DNA of 64,000 nt from Bacillus sp. FJAT-27916 (GTDB lineage Bacteria > Bacillota > Bacilli > Bacillales > Pradoshiaceae), in contig NZ_LFZV01000001.1 of NCBI RefSeq assembly GCF_001183965.1, positions 1,222,438 through 1,286,437 on the forward strand, in the 5' to 3' direction. The notes beneath the pieces are model-generated. The model made no database searches. It was not told where the DNA came from and saw only the letters and a program-made list of their open reading frames with translations. Every line of letters begins with the position of its first letter. The first letter of the stretch is position 1. Of the stretch, positions 9,495 to 17,509 are shown piece by piece. The translations under genes and the position numbers were made by a program.

Positions 9495-10592
9495 ATGGAG
9501 CTTTTCAAATATATGGAGCAATATGATTATGAGCAATTATTATTTGTACAGGATAGGCAATCTGGATTGAAGGCGATCATCGCTATTCATGATACAACGC
9601 TAGGGCCAGCTCTTGGCGGCACAAGAATGTGGACATATGAATCAGAGGATGCAGCTATTGAGGATGCCCTGCGTCTTGCTAAAGGGATGACGTATAAGAA
9701 TGCTGCTGCAGGCCTAAACCTTGGAGGAGGGAAAACCGTCATAATTGGCGATCCGCGCAAGGACAAGAACGAAGAAATGTTTCGTGCGTTCGGCCGTTAT
9801 ATCCAAGGGCTTAATGGTCGTTATATCACGGCTGAGGATGTAGGCACGACAGTAGCTGATATGGATATTATCCATGAAGAGACGGATTATGTTACAGGTA
9901 TCTCTCCGGCATTTGGTTCATCTGGCAATCCATCTCCAGTAACGGCATTTGGTGTTTACCGCGGGATGAAAGCAGCCGCTAAGGAAGCGTTTGGTACAGA
10001 CTCTCTTGAAGGAAAAGTCATCGCGGTCCAAGGTGTAGGCAATGTAGCCTTTAATTTATGCAAGCATCTGCATGAAGAGGGAGCTCAATTGATCGTAACC
10101 GACATCAACAAAGATAGCGTTCAAATGGCTGTAGAACAATTTGGTGCCAAAGCCGTTGACCCTAATGAGATTTATGGTGTTGACTGTGACATTTATGCTC
10201 CATGTGCACTAGGGGCAACGATTAATGATTACACAATTCCGCAATTAAAGGCGAAGGTCATTGCCGGTGCGGCCAATAATCAACTCAAAGAAACAAGACA
10301 TGGCGATGCCATCCATGAGATGGGGATTGTTTATGCTCCAGATTATGTCATCAATGCCGGCGGAGTCATCAATGTAGCTGATGAGCTCTATGGCTACAAT
10401 CAAGAGCGCGCATTAAAGAAGGTAGAGCTGATTTACAATAATATTGAACGAGTTATCGAAATTGCCAAACGTGACGGAATTCCAACCTATATGGCAGCAG
10501 ACCGTATGGCTGAGGAGCGAATTGAAAAGCTCAAGAATTCAAGAAGCCAATTTCTCATGAATGGGCGTCATATTTTAAATCGTCGCCGCTAA
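9495..10592 (+). CDS. bcd: Branched-chain amino acid (leucine) dehydrogenase
   Basis: The 365-residue NAD-dependent enzyme deaminates Leu, Val and Ile to 2-oxo acids. The Glu/Leu/Phe/Val dehydrogenase glycine-rich region [10 protein letters not shown] lies near residue 38. The catalytic lysine is in [16 protein letters not shown] (residues 72-87), and the NAD-binding motif GVGNVA is near 182. AGGGGAAA at 9481-9488 sets the start. It is the first gene behind the sigma-54 promoter. In B. subtilis ptb precedes and buk follows bcd; neither is present here. Confidence 0.96.
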   Translation: MELFKYMEQYDYEQLLFVQDRQSGLKAIIAIHDTTLGPALGGTRMWTYESEDAAIEDALRLAKGMTYKNAAAGLNLGGGKTVIIGDPRKDKNEEMFRAFGRYIQGLNGRYITAEDVGTTVADMDIIHEETDYVTGISPAFGSSGNPSPVTAFGVYRGMKAAAKEAFGTDSLEGKVIAVQGVGNVAFNLCKHLHEEGAQLIVTDINKDSVQMAVEQFGAKAVDPNEIYGVDCDIYAPCALGATINDYTIPQLKAKVIAGAANNQLKETRHGDAIHEMGIVYAPDYVINAGGVINVADELYGYNQERALKKVELIYNNIERVIEIAKRDGIPTYMAADRMAEERIEKLKNSRSQFLMNGRHILNRRR

Positions 10593-10692
10593 AAGAGATG
10601 ATAGTCCTTCATCTCTTGGAGGCTGTCAGGATTGAACATAGATAATGACGCCGCCAAATAGGCGGCGATTCATACAGGGAAGGGTGTCTTTT

Positions 10693-12114
10693 ATGTCGAC
10701 AGAGTATGATCTTGTTATCCTCGGTGGAGGAACAGGCGGATATGTTGCTGCTATTCGAGCCTCTCAGCTCGGTTTAAAAACGGCTATTGTCGAAGCAGGT
10801 AAACTTGGGGGAACATGTCTTCATGCCGGATGCATTCCTTCAAAGGCATTGCTGAGAAGTGCTGAGGTATATCAAACCGTAAGAAAGTCTGCAGACTTTG
10901 GTGTACAGTCAGAAGGAGCAGCTCTCGACTTCAAAGCTGTACAAAAACGGAAGCAAAGCATTGTAGATAAACTGCATGCTGGTGTCCAATACTTAATCAA
11001 ACAAGGAAAGATTGATCTTTATGAGGGGTATGGCCGTCTTTTAGGTCCTTCGATTTTCTCGCCAATGCCTGGTACGGTTTCCGTCGAAATGAATAATGGC
11101 GAGGAAAATGAAATCCTTATTCCCAAAAATGTCCTTCTTGCCACTGGATCGAGACCGAGGACGCTTGCTGGTCTGGCCATTGATGGCGAAACGGTAATAA
11201 CCTCTGATGAGGCTTTAACACTTGATAAGCTGCCATCATCCATGCTGATAATCGGCGGTGGAGTCATTGGTGTTGAATGGGCGTCCATGCTTCGTGATTT
11301 TGATGTGGATGTGACGATTGTCGAATATGCGGATCGAATTCTGCCTTTAGAGGACAAGGATTTATCCAAAGCAATGGAAAAGGCATTGAAGAAAAAAGGA
11401 ATTAACATCATAACAGGGTCTAAAGTACTGCCTGAAACACTTTCAACCGAGAGTGGTCTGTCCATTTCAGCCCAGGAAAATGGAACTACTAAGGAGTATA
11501 AAGCAGAAAAAATGCTTGTGTCAGTTGGCCGTGATGCCAATACGAGTGGAATAGGGTTAGAGAATACCGATATCGAGATCAAGGGAGGATTCATATGTGT
11601 AAATGAATTCTTTCAAACGAAAGAATCCCATATTTATGCCATTGGTGATTGCATCGGCGGAATGCAGTTGGCCCATGTGGCAAGTCATGAGGGAATCAAG
11701 GCGGTGGAACATATGGCAGGCTTAAAGCCGGAGCCAATCCAATACGATTTCATCCCGCGCTGTATTTACAGCAGTCCAGAGGCAGCAAGCGTCGGTATTA
11801 CGGAAGAGGAAGCAAAGAAGAGAGGTCATAAGGTGAAGGTCGGGAAATTCCCGTTTCAAGCTTTAGGCAAGGCATTGGTGTTTGGAGAAACGGAGGGATT
11901 TGCGAAAATCATCTCTGATGAAGAAACCGATGATCTTCTGGGCGTTCATATGATTGGACCTCATGTAACTGACATGATATCAGAAGCAGGTCTTGCGCTT
12001 GTCTTGAATGCAACAGCATGGGAGGTTGCTTCAAGCATACATCCGCACCCTTCCTTGTCAGAGGTAATTGGGGAGGCGGCCCTTGCGGTGGATGGTATGG
12101 CACTGCATTTGTAA
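10693..12114 (+). CDS. lpdV: Dihydrolipoyl dehydrogenase (E3) of the branched-chain oxo acid complex
   Basis: The 473-residue flavoprotein reoxidises dihydrolipoamide. Features: FAD motif GGGTGGYVAA near residue 10, the redox disulfide in GGTCLHAGCIPSK near 40, a second nucleotide-binding GGGVIGVEWA near 180, and the C-terminal His-Glu pair in HPHPSLSEVIGEA. I start at ATG 10693, preceded by GGGAAGGGTG, giving MSTEYDLVILGGG; the upstream in-frame ATG at 10645 has no good site. It is 100 bp after bcd, where buk would sit in B. subtilis. Confidence 0.94.
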   Translation: MSTEYDLVILGGGTGGYVAAIRASQLGLKTAIVEAGKLGGTCLHAGCIPSKALLRSAEVYQTVRKSADFGVQSEGAALDFKAVQKRKQSIVDKLHAGVQYLIKQGKIDLYEGYGRLLGPSIFSPMPGTVSVEMNNGEENEILIPKNVLLATGSRPRTLAGLAIDGETVITSDEALTLDKLPSSMLIIGGGVIGVEWASMLRDFDVDVTIVEYADRILPLEDKDLSKAMEKALKKKGINIITGSKVLPETLSTESGLSISAQENGTTKEYKAEKMLVSVGRDANTSGIGLENTDIEIKGGFICVNEFFQTKESHIYAIGDCIGGMQLAHVASHEGIKAVEHMAGLKPEPIQYDFIPRCIYSSPEAASVGITEEEAKKRGHKVKVGKFPFQALGKALVFGETEGFAKIISDEETDDLLGVHMIGPHVTDMISEAGLALVLNATAWEVASSIHPHPSLSEVIGEAALAVDGMALHL

Positions 12115-12141
12115 TAAAAGAGATTGATAGGGGGAATTTAG

Positions 12142-13149
12142 ATGGCTGAGGCTAGACATGAATCGTTAGGATTATCCAATCAAACTGTATTAGATATGTA
12201 TGAAACCATGCTTTTGGCAAGAAGACTAGACGAGCGTATGTGGTTATTAAATCGTTCAGGCAAGATTCCATTTGTTATCTCCTGTCAGGGGCAGGAGGCA
12301 GCTCAGGTCGGTGCTGCCTTTGCGCTGGACAGGAAAAAAGATTATGTTCTTCCTTACTATCGGGATATGGGGGTTGTCTTGACCTTTGGAATGACAGCCA
12401 AGCAGCTCATGCTGTCAGGATTTGCGAAGGCAGAGGATCCCAATTCAGGCGGCAGACAGATGCCTGGTCACTTTGGACAGAAGGAAAACCGAATTGTTAC
12501 TGGGTCATCGCCTGTGACGACTCAAGTGCCGCATGCAGTCGGCATTGCGCTGGCAGGGAAGATGCAAAATAAAGATTTGGTGACATTTGTTACCTTCGGG
12601 GAAGGATCATCCAATCAAGGGGATTTCCATGAAGGGGCAAATTTTGCCGGGGTACATAAGCTGCCGGTCATCCTGATGTGTGAAAACAATCAATATGCCA
12701 TCTCTGTGCCGGTTGAAAAGCAGCTCGCCTGCGAACGGGTATCCGACCGGGCGTCAGGCTATGGAATGCCTGGAGTAACAGTTAACGGTAATGACCCGCT
12801 TGAGGTATATAAAGCGGTAAAGGAAGCGGCAGACAGAGCAAGAAACGGCGGCGGCCCAAGCTTGATTGAGACCGTATCTTACCGGCTGACCCCCCATTCA
12901 AGCGATGATGATGATCGTTCCTACCGTGCTCCTGATGAAGTGGCAGAGGCAAAAACAAATGACCCAATCATCACATTTGGCGCTTATTTGAAGGAGAACG
13001 GAGTTTTGAATGATGAACTTGAGGGAGAAATCAATAAACGTGTAATGAAGCTTGTGAACGAAGCGACGGAATATGCGGAAAATGCACCTTATGCACAGGC
13101 AGAGACTGCAATGAATCATGTGTATGACGAAGGGAAGGGGGCGGTTTAA
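12142..13149 (+). CDS. bkdAA: Branched-chain 2-oxo acid dehydrogenase E1 alpha
   Basis: The 335-residue thiamine-diphosphate-dependent subunit decarboxylates branched-chain 2-oxo acids with BkdAB. The ThDP signature is FGEGSSNQGDFHEGANFAGV (about 153-172) followed by ENNQYAIS. The C-terminal phosphorylation-loop region HSSDDDDRSYR is typical of BCKDH E1 alpha. AGGGGGAAT precedes ATG 12142. It overlaps bkdAB by one base (TAATG). Confidence 0.95.
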   Translation: MAEARHESLGLSNQTVLDMYETMLLARRLDERMWLLNRSGKIPFVISCQGQEAAQVGAAFALDRKKDYVLPYYRDMGVVLTFGMTAKQLMLSGFAKAEDPNSGGRQMPGHFGQKENRIVTGSSPVTTQVPHAVGIALAGKMQNKDLVTFVTFGEGSSNQGDFHEGANFAGVHKLPVILMCENNQYAISVPVEKQLACERVSDRASGYGMPGVTVNGNDPLEVYKAVKEAADRARNGGGPSLIETVSYRLTPHSSDDDDRSYRAPDEVAEAKTNDPIITFGAYLKENGVLNDELEGEINKRVMKLVNEATEYAENAPYAQAETAMNHVYDEGKGAV

Positions 13150-14132
13150 TGCCGGTTATATCTTATATTGATGCCGTGACCATGGCTTTAAGAGAAGAAA
13201 TGGAAAGAGACGAGAGGGTATTTGTTCTCGGTGAGGATGTAGGCAAAAAGGGAGGCGTCTTTAAGGCTACTGCTGGATTGTACGACCAATTCGGAGAGGC
13301 GCGTGTGCTTGACACGCCGCTTGCTGAATCGGCGATTGCTGGTGTCGGTATTGGTGCGGCCATGTATGGTATGCGCCCAGTCGCCGAGATGCAATTTGCT
13401 GATTTCATTATGCCGGCTGTGAACCAAATTATCTCTGAAGCAGCGAAAATACGCTATCGCTCCAATAATGACTGGCACTGTCCAATCGTGATAAGGGCCC
13501 CGTTTGGAGGAGGAGTTCATGGAGCGCTTTATCATTCGCAATCAGTTGAAGCCATCTTTGCCAATCAGCCGGGGCTGAAGGTTGTCATACCTTCCACACC
13601 ATACGATACGAAGGGGCTTTTGAAGGCTGCCATCCGAGACGAGGACCCCGTGTTGTTTTTTGAGCATAAGCGAGCGTATCGCTTAATTAAAGGCGAGGTC
13701 CCGACAGATGATTATGTTTTGCCAATCGGAAAGGCAGACGTGAAACGAGAGGGCGAAGATATCACGGTCATTACCTACGGGCTATGTGTCCATTTTGCTC
13801 TCCAAGCTGCAGAGAAGCTTGAAAAGGATGGTATCTCCGCTCATATTCTTGACCTTAGAACGGTCTATCCGCTTGATAAGGAAGCCATCATTGAAGCGGC
13901 AAGAAAAACCGGCAAGGTTCTATTGGTGACAGAGGATACAAAGGAAGGCAGCATCATGAGCGAGGTCTCGGCCATCATTGCGGAGCATTGCCTATTTGAT
14001 TTGGATGCGCCGATTAAGAGACTGGCCGGGCCGGATGTTCCTGCGATGCCTTACGCACCAACAATGGAGAAATTCTTCATGGTGAACCCTGATAAAGTGG
14101 AAAAGGCAATGAAGGAATTGGCAGAATTCTAG
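13149..14132 (+). CDS. bkdAB: Branched-chain 2-oxo acid dehydrogenase E1 beta
   Basis: This 327-residue transketolase-like subunit is the partner of BkdAA. It shows VFVLGEDVGKKGGVFKATAG near the N-terminus, AESAIAGVGIGAAMYGMRPVAEMQFADF around residue 60, and the C-terminal transketolase domain with LDLRTVYPLD. The start ATG shares its A with the bkdAA stop, so the two are translationally coupled and made in equal amounts, as expected for an alpha2-beta2 enzyme. Confidence 0.96.
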   Translation: MPVISYIDAVTMALREEMERDERVFVLGEDVGKKGGVFKATAGLYDQFGEARVLDTPLAESAIAGVGIGAAMYGMRPVAEMQFADFIMPAVNQIISEAAKIRYRSNNDWHCPIVIRAPFGGGVHGALYHSQSVEAIFANQPGLKVVIPSTPYDTKGLLKAAIRDEDPVLFFEHKRAYRLIKGEVPTDDYVLPIGKADVKREGEDITVITYGLCVHFALQAAEKLEKDGISAHILDLRTVYPLDKEAIIEAARKTGKVLLVTEDTKEGSIMSEVSAIIAEHCLFDLDAPIKRLAGPDVPAMPYAPTMEKFFMVNPDKVEKAMKELAEF

Positions 14133-14156
14133 ACAACTAGGAGGGAGGAGTTAACA

Positions 14157-15428
14157 ATGGCTATAGAAAAAATGAAAATGCCCCAGCTTGGGGAAAGCGT
14201 AACAGAGGGCACGATTTCTAACTGGCTAGTGAAGCCGGGCGACCATGTGGAGAAGTACGATCCAATAGCAGAGGTAATGACGGATAAAGTGAATGCTGAA
14301 GTACCTTCCTCGTTTACTGGAACCATCAAGGAATTGCTCATAGAAGAAGGGGAGACCGTGCCAGTCGGTGAGCTGATTTGCAGCATAGAAATAGAAACAG
14401 AAGGAACAGGAACTGATACAGAAGACAAACCGGAAACAGCTCCTGTGAAAGTGGAGAATCAAGAGGGAAAAGGGACCCCTTCAGAGGCGAAACCGCGTTT
14501 TTCACCAGCTGTGCTAAGACTTTCCGAAGAGCATAATATTGATTTGAAAACTCTCACAGGAACAGGTGCAGGGGGAAGAATTACTCGTAAGGATGTCTTG
14601 AATGCCGTTGAAAATGGTGTATCAAGGAAGATATCAGCTGAACCTGAGACAAAAGCGGAGGCATCAGCCCCTAAAGAACAAGAGCGAGAAACGGCTCAAA
14701 GAAAGGAAACGATTCAAACGGCCGCAAATGATACCATTATCCCGGTCACAGGTGTCCGTAAGGCCATTGCGAAGAATATGACTAGAACGAAGCAGGAGAT
14801 ACCTCATGCTTGGACAATGGTGGAAGCAGACGTCACCGGACTTGTATCTGCTCGTGATGCCTTGAAGAAAGCGTTTAAGGAGGGTGAGGGCTATAATCTG
14901 ACGTATTTTGCCTTCTTCGTTAAAGCTGTGGCACAAGCACTTAAGGAGTTCCCAGAAATGAATTCAATGTGGGATGGAGACAGAATTATCCACAAGAAAG
15001 ACATCAATTTATCGATTGCCGTGGCGACAGATGATGCATTGTATGTGCCGGTCATTAAGCATGCCGATGAGAAAACGATAAAAGGAATTGCCCGCGAGAT
15101 TCATGAACTGGCTGGTAAGGTGCGTTCCGGAAAGCTATCCGTGAATGATATGCAGGGAGGAACATTCACCGTAAATAATACCGGTTCATTTGGTTCCATC
15201 CAATCCATGGGTATTATCAACTATCCGCAGGCAGCCATCCTTCAGGTGGAATCCATTGTGAAGCGGCCGGTTGTGATGGAAGGGAATATGATTGCTATTA
15301 GAGATATGGTTAATCTTTGTCTTTCCATCGACCATCGTATGCTTGATGGTTTAGTGGCCGGACGTTTCTTGGCAAGGATTAAAGAAATCCTTGAAGGAAC
15401 AAGTGAAAAAACGGTTTCGATTTATTAA
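14157..15428 (+). CDS. bkdB: Lipoamide acyltransferase (E2) of the branched-chain complex
   Basis: The 423-residue core of the complex. A lipoyl domain occupies residues 1-78, with the lipoylated Lys in VMTDKVNAEVPS. Next come a linker, a peripheral subunit-binding domain (FSPAVLRLSEEHNIDLKTL, about 117-150), a second Glu/Ala/Lys-rich linker, and the acyltransferase domain ending in the DHRMLDGLVAG active-site motif. GGAGGGAGG precedes ATG 14157. A strong terminator lies 14 nt after the stop, and a group II intron is inserted immediately behind it. Confidence 0.96.
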   Translation: MAIEKMKMPQLGESVTEGTISNWLVKPGDHVEKYDPIAEVMTDKVNAEVPSSFTGTIKELLIEEGETVPVGELICSIEIETEGTGTDTEDKPETAPVKVENQEGKGTPSEAKPRFSPAVLRLSEEHNIDLKTLTGTGAGGRITRKDVLNAVENGVSRKISAEPETKAEASAPKEQERETAQRKETIQTAANDTIIPVTGVRKAIAKNMTRTKQEIPHAWTMVEADVTGLVSARDALKKAFKEGEGYNLTYFAFFVKAVAQALKEFPEMNSMWDGDRIIHKKDINLSIAVATDDALYVPVIKHADEKTIKGIAREIHELAGKVRSGKLSVNDMQGGTFTVNNTGSFGSIQSMGIINYPQAAILQVESIVKRPVVMEGNMIAIRDMVNLCLSIDHRMLDGLVAGRFLARIKEILEGTSEKTVSIY

Positions 15429-15441
15429 TGATTTCTGCTGG

Positions 15442-15472
15442 AACTGGATGAGCCTTTCATCCAGTTCTTTTT
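15442..15472 (+). terminator. Intrinsic terminator of the bkd operon, intron target
   Basis: A perfect 10-bp stem AACTGGATGA / TCATCCAGTT with a 5-nt loop is followed by CTTTTTA. The group II intron starts 7 nt after the stem (15474), the usual insertion geometry of class C introns. Confidence 0.92.
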
Positions 15473-15473
15473 A

Positions 15474-17360
15474 GTGTGCCCGGCATGGGTGTAAGCTTTA
15501 GGGTGAAAGTCCCGAGCCTCGAAGGCAGTAGTAGGGGTTAGCCAAAGACAAGGGTGTCCGTGGTGACGCGGAATCTGAAGGAAGTTGGAGGCAAATCTCC
15601 GCCCCAAGGAACACGAACTGCATACAAGGCTAGCTGTCATTGAGTGAGTTTGCTAAACAAAACAAAGCTCTTACTGCCGAAGGTGATAGAGAGTAAATGC
15701 AGTGGGGACATGGAGAGAAAGCGTGTGCCCTTACCCGGGGAGGTCTGATGGAGATGTGAAGTACCCTTCATAACCTGTCTAGTGATAGGCAGCTGAACCA
15801 TCAGAAGTCAGCTGAGGTCATAGTACGAATCGGTCTAGAACGATTCGGAAGGACCGAACAATCAAGAGAGAATAGCCCTTGGCATTCAGTCTGTCATGAT
15901 GACCATAGAAAACGTAAGAGACCTCACGAGAAGAAGGATGCGGTGAATCCCGCAGGGGACTTCCCGGAGGATGGAGTGACGGCTGGCATAAGAAGATAAG
16001 CTATTCACGGAAGGAAGAAACGAGATGCTTTTGAATCAAATCCTGTCACGGGAGAATATGCTTCTCGCATTAAAGCGAGTCGAAAAGAATAAAGGAAGTC
16101 ATGGAGTAGATAAGATGCCCGTACAAAACCTACGTCAGCACTTAGTCGAAAATTGGTCTTCCATCAGAGAAGCTATTCTGGAGGGAACCTACGAACCGAT
16201 GCCAGTCCGAAGAGTCGAAATCCCGAAACCTGATGGCGGCTTCCGGCTACTGGGAATCCCTACCGTGACAGACCGTTTGATTCAACAGGCGATAGCCCAA
16301 GTGGTATCGAAGATATACGACCCCATGTTCTCCGAACATAGTTATGGCTTCCGACCAAACCGGAGTGCCCATGACGCTGTACGGAAGGCGAAGGGCTACA
16401 TCCAAGAAGGATACAGATGGGTAGTAGACATGGACTTGGAGAAGTTCTTTGACAAGGTCAATCATGACCGACTAATGAGCACGTTGGCAAAGAGAATCGA
16501 TGAGAAACCTCTATTGAAACTAATTCGCCGGTATTTACAAGCTGGAGTGATGATCAATGGAGTGGTTACCAGTATGGAGAAAGGAACTCCTCAGGGAGGT
16601 CCCCTAAGCCCCTTACTTTCAAATATTGTCCTAGATGAATTGGATAAAGAATTAGAAAGCCGGGAACATCGATTCGTACGCTATGCGGATGATTGCAATA
16701 TCTACGTGAAATCCAAGCGTGCAGGTGAACGAACCTTGGCCAGCATTCAACGACTCATTGAGGGGAAGCTCCGATTGAAAGTGAATGAGAAGAAGTCAGC
16801 GGTAGGCCGACCTTGGAAACGTAAGTTTCTGGGGTTTACTTTCGCATCGACGAAAGAGCCAAAAATTCGCATCGCAAAAGCGAGCATCCAGCGAATGAAG
16901 GAGAAGGTCCGGAAAATCACTTCCAGGAAGATGCCTTACCCAATGGAATACCGGATTCAGAAACTGAACCAGTATCTAACCGGATGGTGTGGATACTTCG
17001 CGTTAGCCGATACGAAGGCTATTTTTGGATTGTTGGATAAATGGATACGCAGAAGGTTGCGAATGTGCTTGTGGAAGAACTGGAAGAACCCAAAGGCGAA
17101 GATAAGGTACCTCATGAACCTAGGTGTTCCGAAAGGAAAAGCTTATGAATGGGGGAACAGTCGGAAAGGCTATTGGCGTATCTCGAAAAGTCCAATATTA
17201 CACAAAGCCCTCGGCAATACCTATTGGTATTCCCAAGGGCTCAAAAGTCTACAAGGTCGGTATGAAACCTTGCGTCATCAACTTGATTGAACCGCCGTAT
17301 ACGGGACCGTACGTACGGTGGTCTGAGAGGTCGGGGGTTAGTCGCCCCCTCCTACTCGAT
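15474..17360 (+). mobile_element. Group IIC-type intron, full length
   Basis: The 5' end GTGTGCCCGGCATGGGTG fits the GUGYG start of group II introns. About 550 nt of structured RNA precede a reverse transcriptase ORF in domain IV (16025-17290). Domain V is visible at about 17289-17323, with the terminal GTACGTACGGTGGTC arm. Domain VI follows (GGGGG / CCCCC stem at 17332-17348, branch region CCTACTCGAT to about 17360). The total length of about 1.89 kb, lack of an endonuclease domain, and insertion just behind a terminator hairpin indicate class C. Both ends look intact, so it may be active. The exact 3' end is uncertain by a base or two. Confidence 0.9.
16025..17290 (+). CDS. ltrA: Group II intron reverse transcriptase/maturase (class C)
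   Basis: The 421-residue protein closely resembles the Geobacillus GsI-IIC and B. halodurans B.h.I1 enzymes as I recall them. RT blocks: VRRVEIPKPDGGFRLLGIP (RT-1), SYGFRPNRSAHDAV (RT-2), DMDLEKFFDKVNHD (RT-3), GTPQGGPLSPLLSNI (RT-4), catalytic RYADDCNIYV (RT-5, about residue 219). A maturase X domain follows, ending near HKALGNTYWYSQGLKSLQGRYE. There is no HNH endonuclease domain, as is normal for class C. GGAAGGAAG precedes the ATG. The stop codon lies at the start of domain V. The frame is intact. Confidence 0.95.
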   Translation: MLLNQILSRENMLLALKRVEKNKGSHGVDKMPVQNLRQHLVENWSSIREAILEGTYEPMPVRRVEIPKPDGGFRLLGIPTVTDRLIQQAIAQVVSKIYDPMFSEHSYGFRPNRSAHDAVRKAKGYIQEGYRWVVDMDLEKFFDKVNHDRLMSTLAKRIDEKPLLKLIRRYLQAGVMINGVVTSMEKGTPQGGPLSPLLSNIVLDELDKELESREHRFVRYADDCNIYVKSKRAGERTLASIQRLIEGKLRLKVNEKKSAVGRPWKRKFLGFTFASTKEPKIRIAKASIQRMKEKVRKITSRKMPYPMEYRIQKLNQYLTGWCGYFALADTKAIFGLLDKWIRRRLRMCLWKNWKNPKAKIRYLMNLGVPKGKAYEWGNSRKGYWRISKSPILHKALGNTYWYSQGLKSLQGRYETLRHQLD

Positions 17361-17468
17361 TGCGCTCACAGCCATTCAAAAGTTCTTTTTGTATCAAGAA
17401 GGAAGAGGTTTGGAAAATGTTGTGATAAAATGGAATTATCAGAAATAAATGACTGATGAGGGGAGGGA

Positions 17469-17504
17469 GCTTTCTTTCTCGGAGCATTCCGAACAAAAGA
17501 AAGC
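17469..17504 (+). promoter_or_regulatory. Hairpin between Shine-Dalgarno sequence and mutA start
   Basis: GCTTTCTTT (17469-17477) pairs perfectly with AAAGAAAGC (17496-17504), and the inner TCGGA (17479-17483) pairs with TCCGA (17488-17492) around a 4-nt loop. The purine-rich GAGGGGAGGGAG (17457-17468) lies directly before the stem and ATG 17510 lies 5 nt after it. Folding would bring a Shine-Dalgarno sequence to about 7 nt from the start codon. Confidence 0.6.
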
Positions 17505-17509
17505 AAGCT

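Noticed and set aside
11019-11594. 191-codon frame on the minus strand within lpdV
   Set aside because: Antisense shadow of a well-conserved gene; no ribosome binding site and serine-rich artificial composition.
17124-17456. 110-codon frame over the 3' end of the intron
   Set aside because: It crosses the catalytic domains V and VI of the intron, and overlaps the reverse transcriptase gene in another phase.
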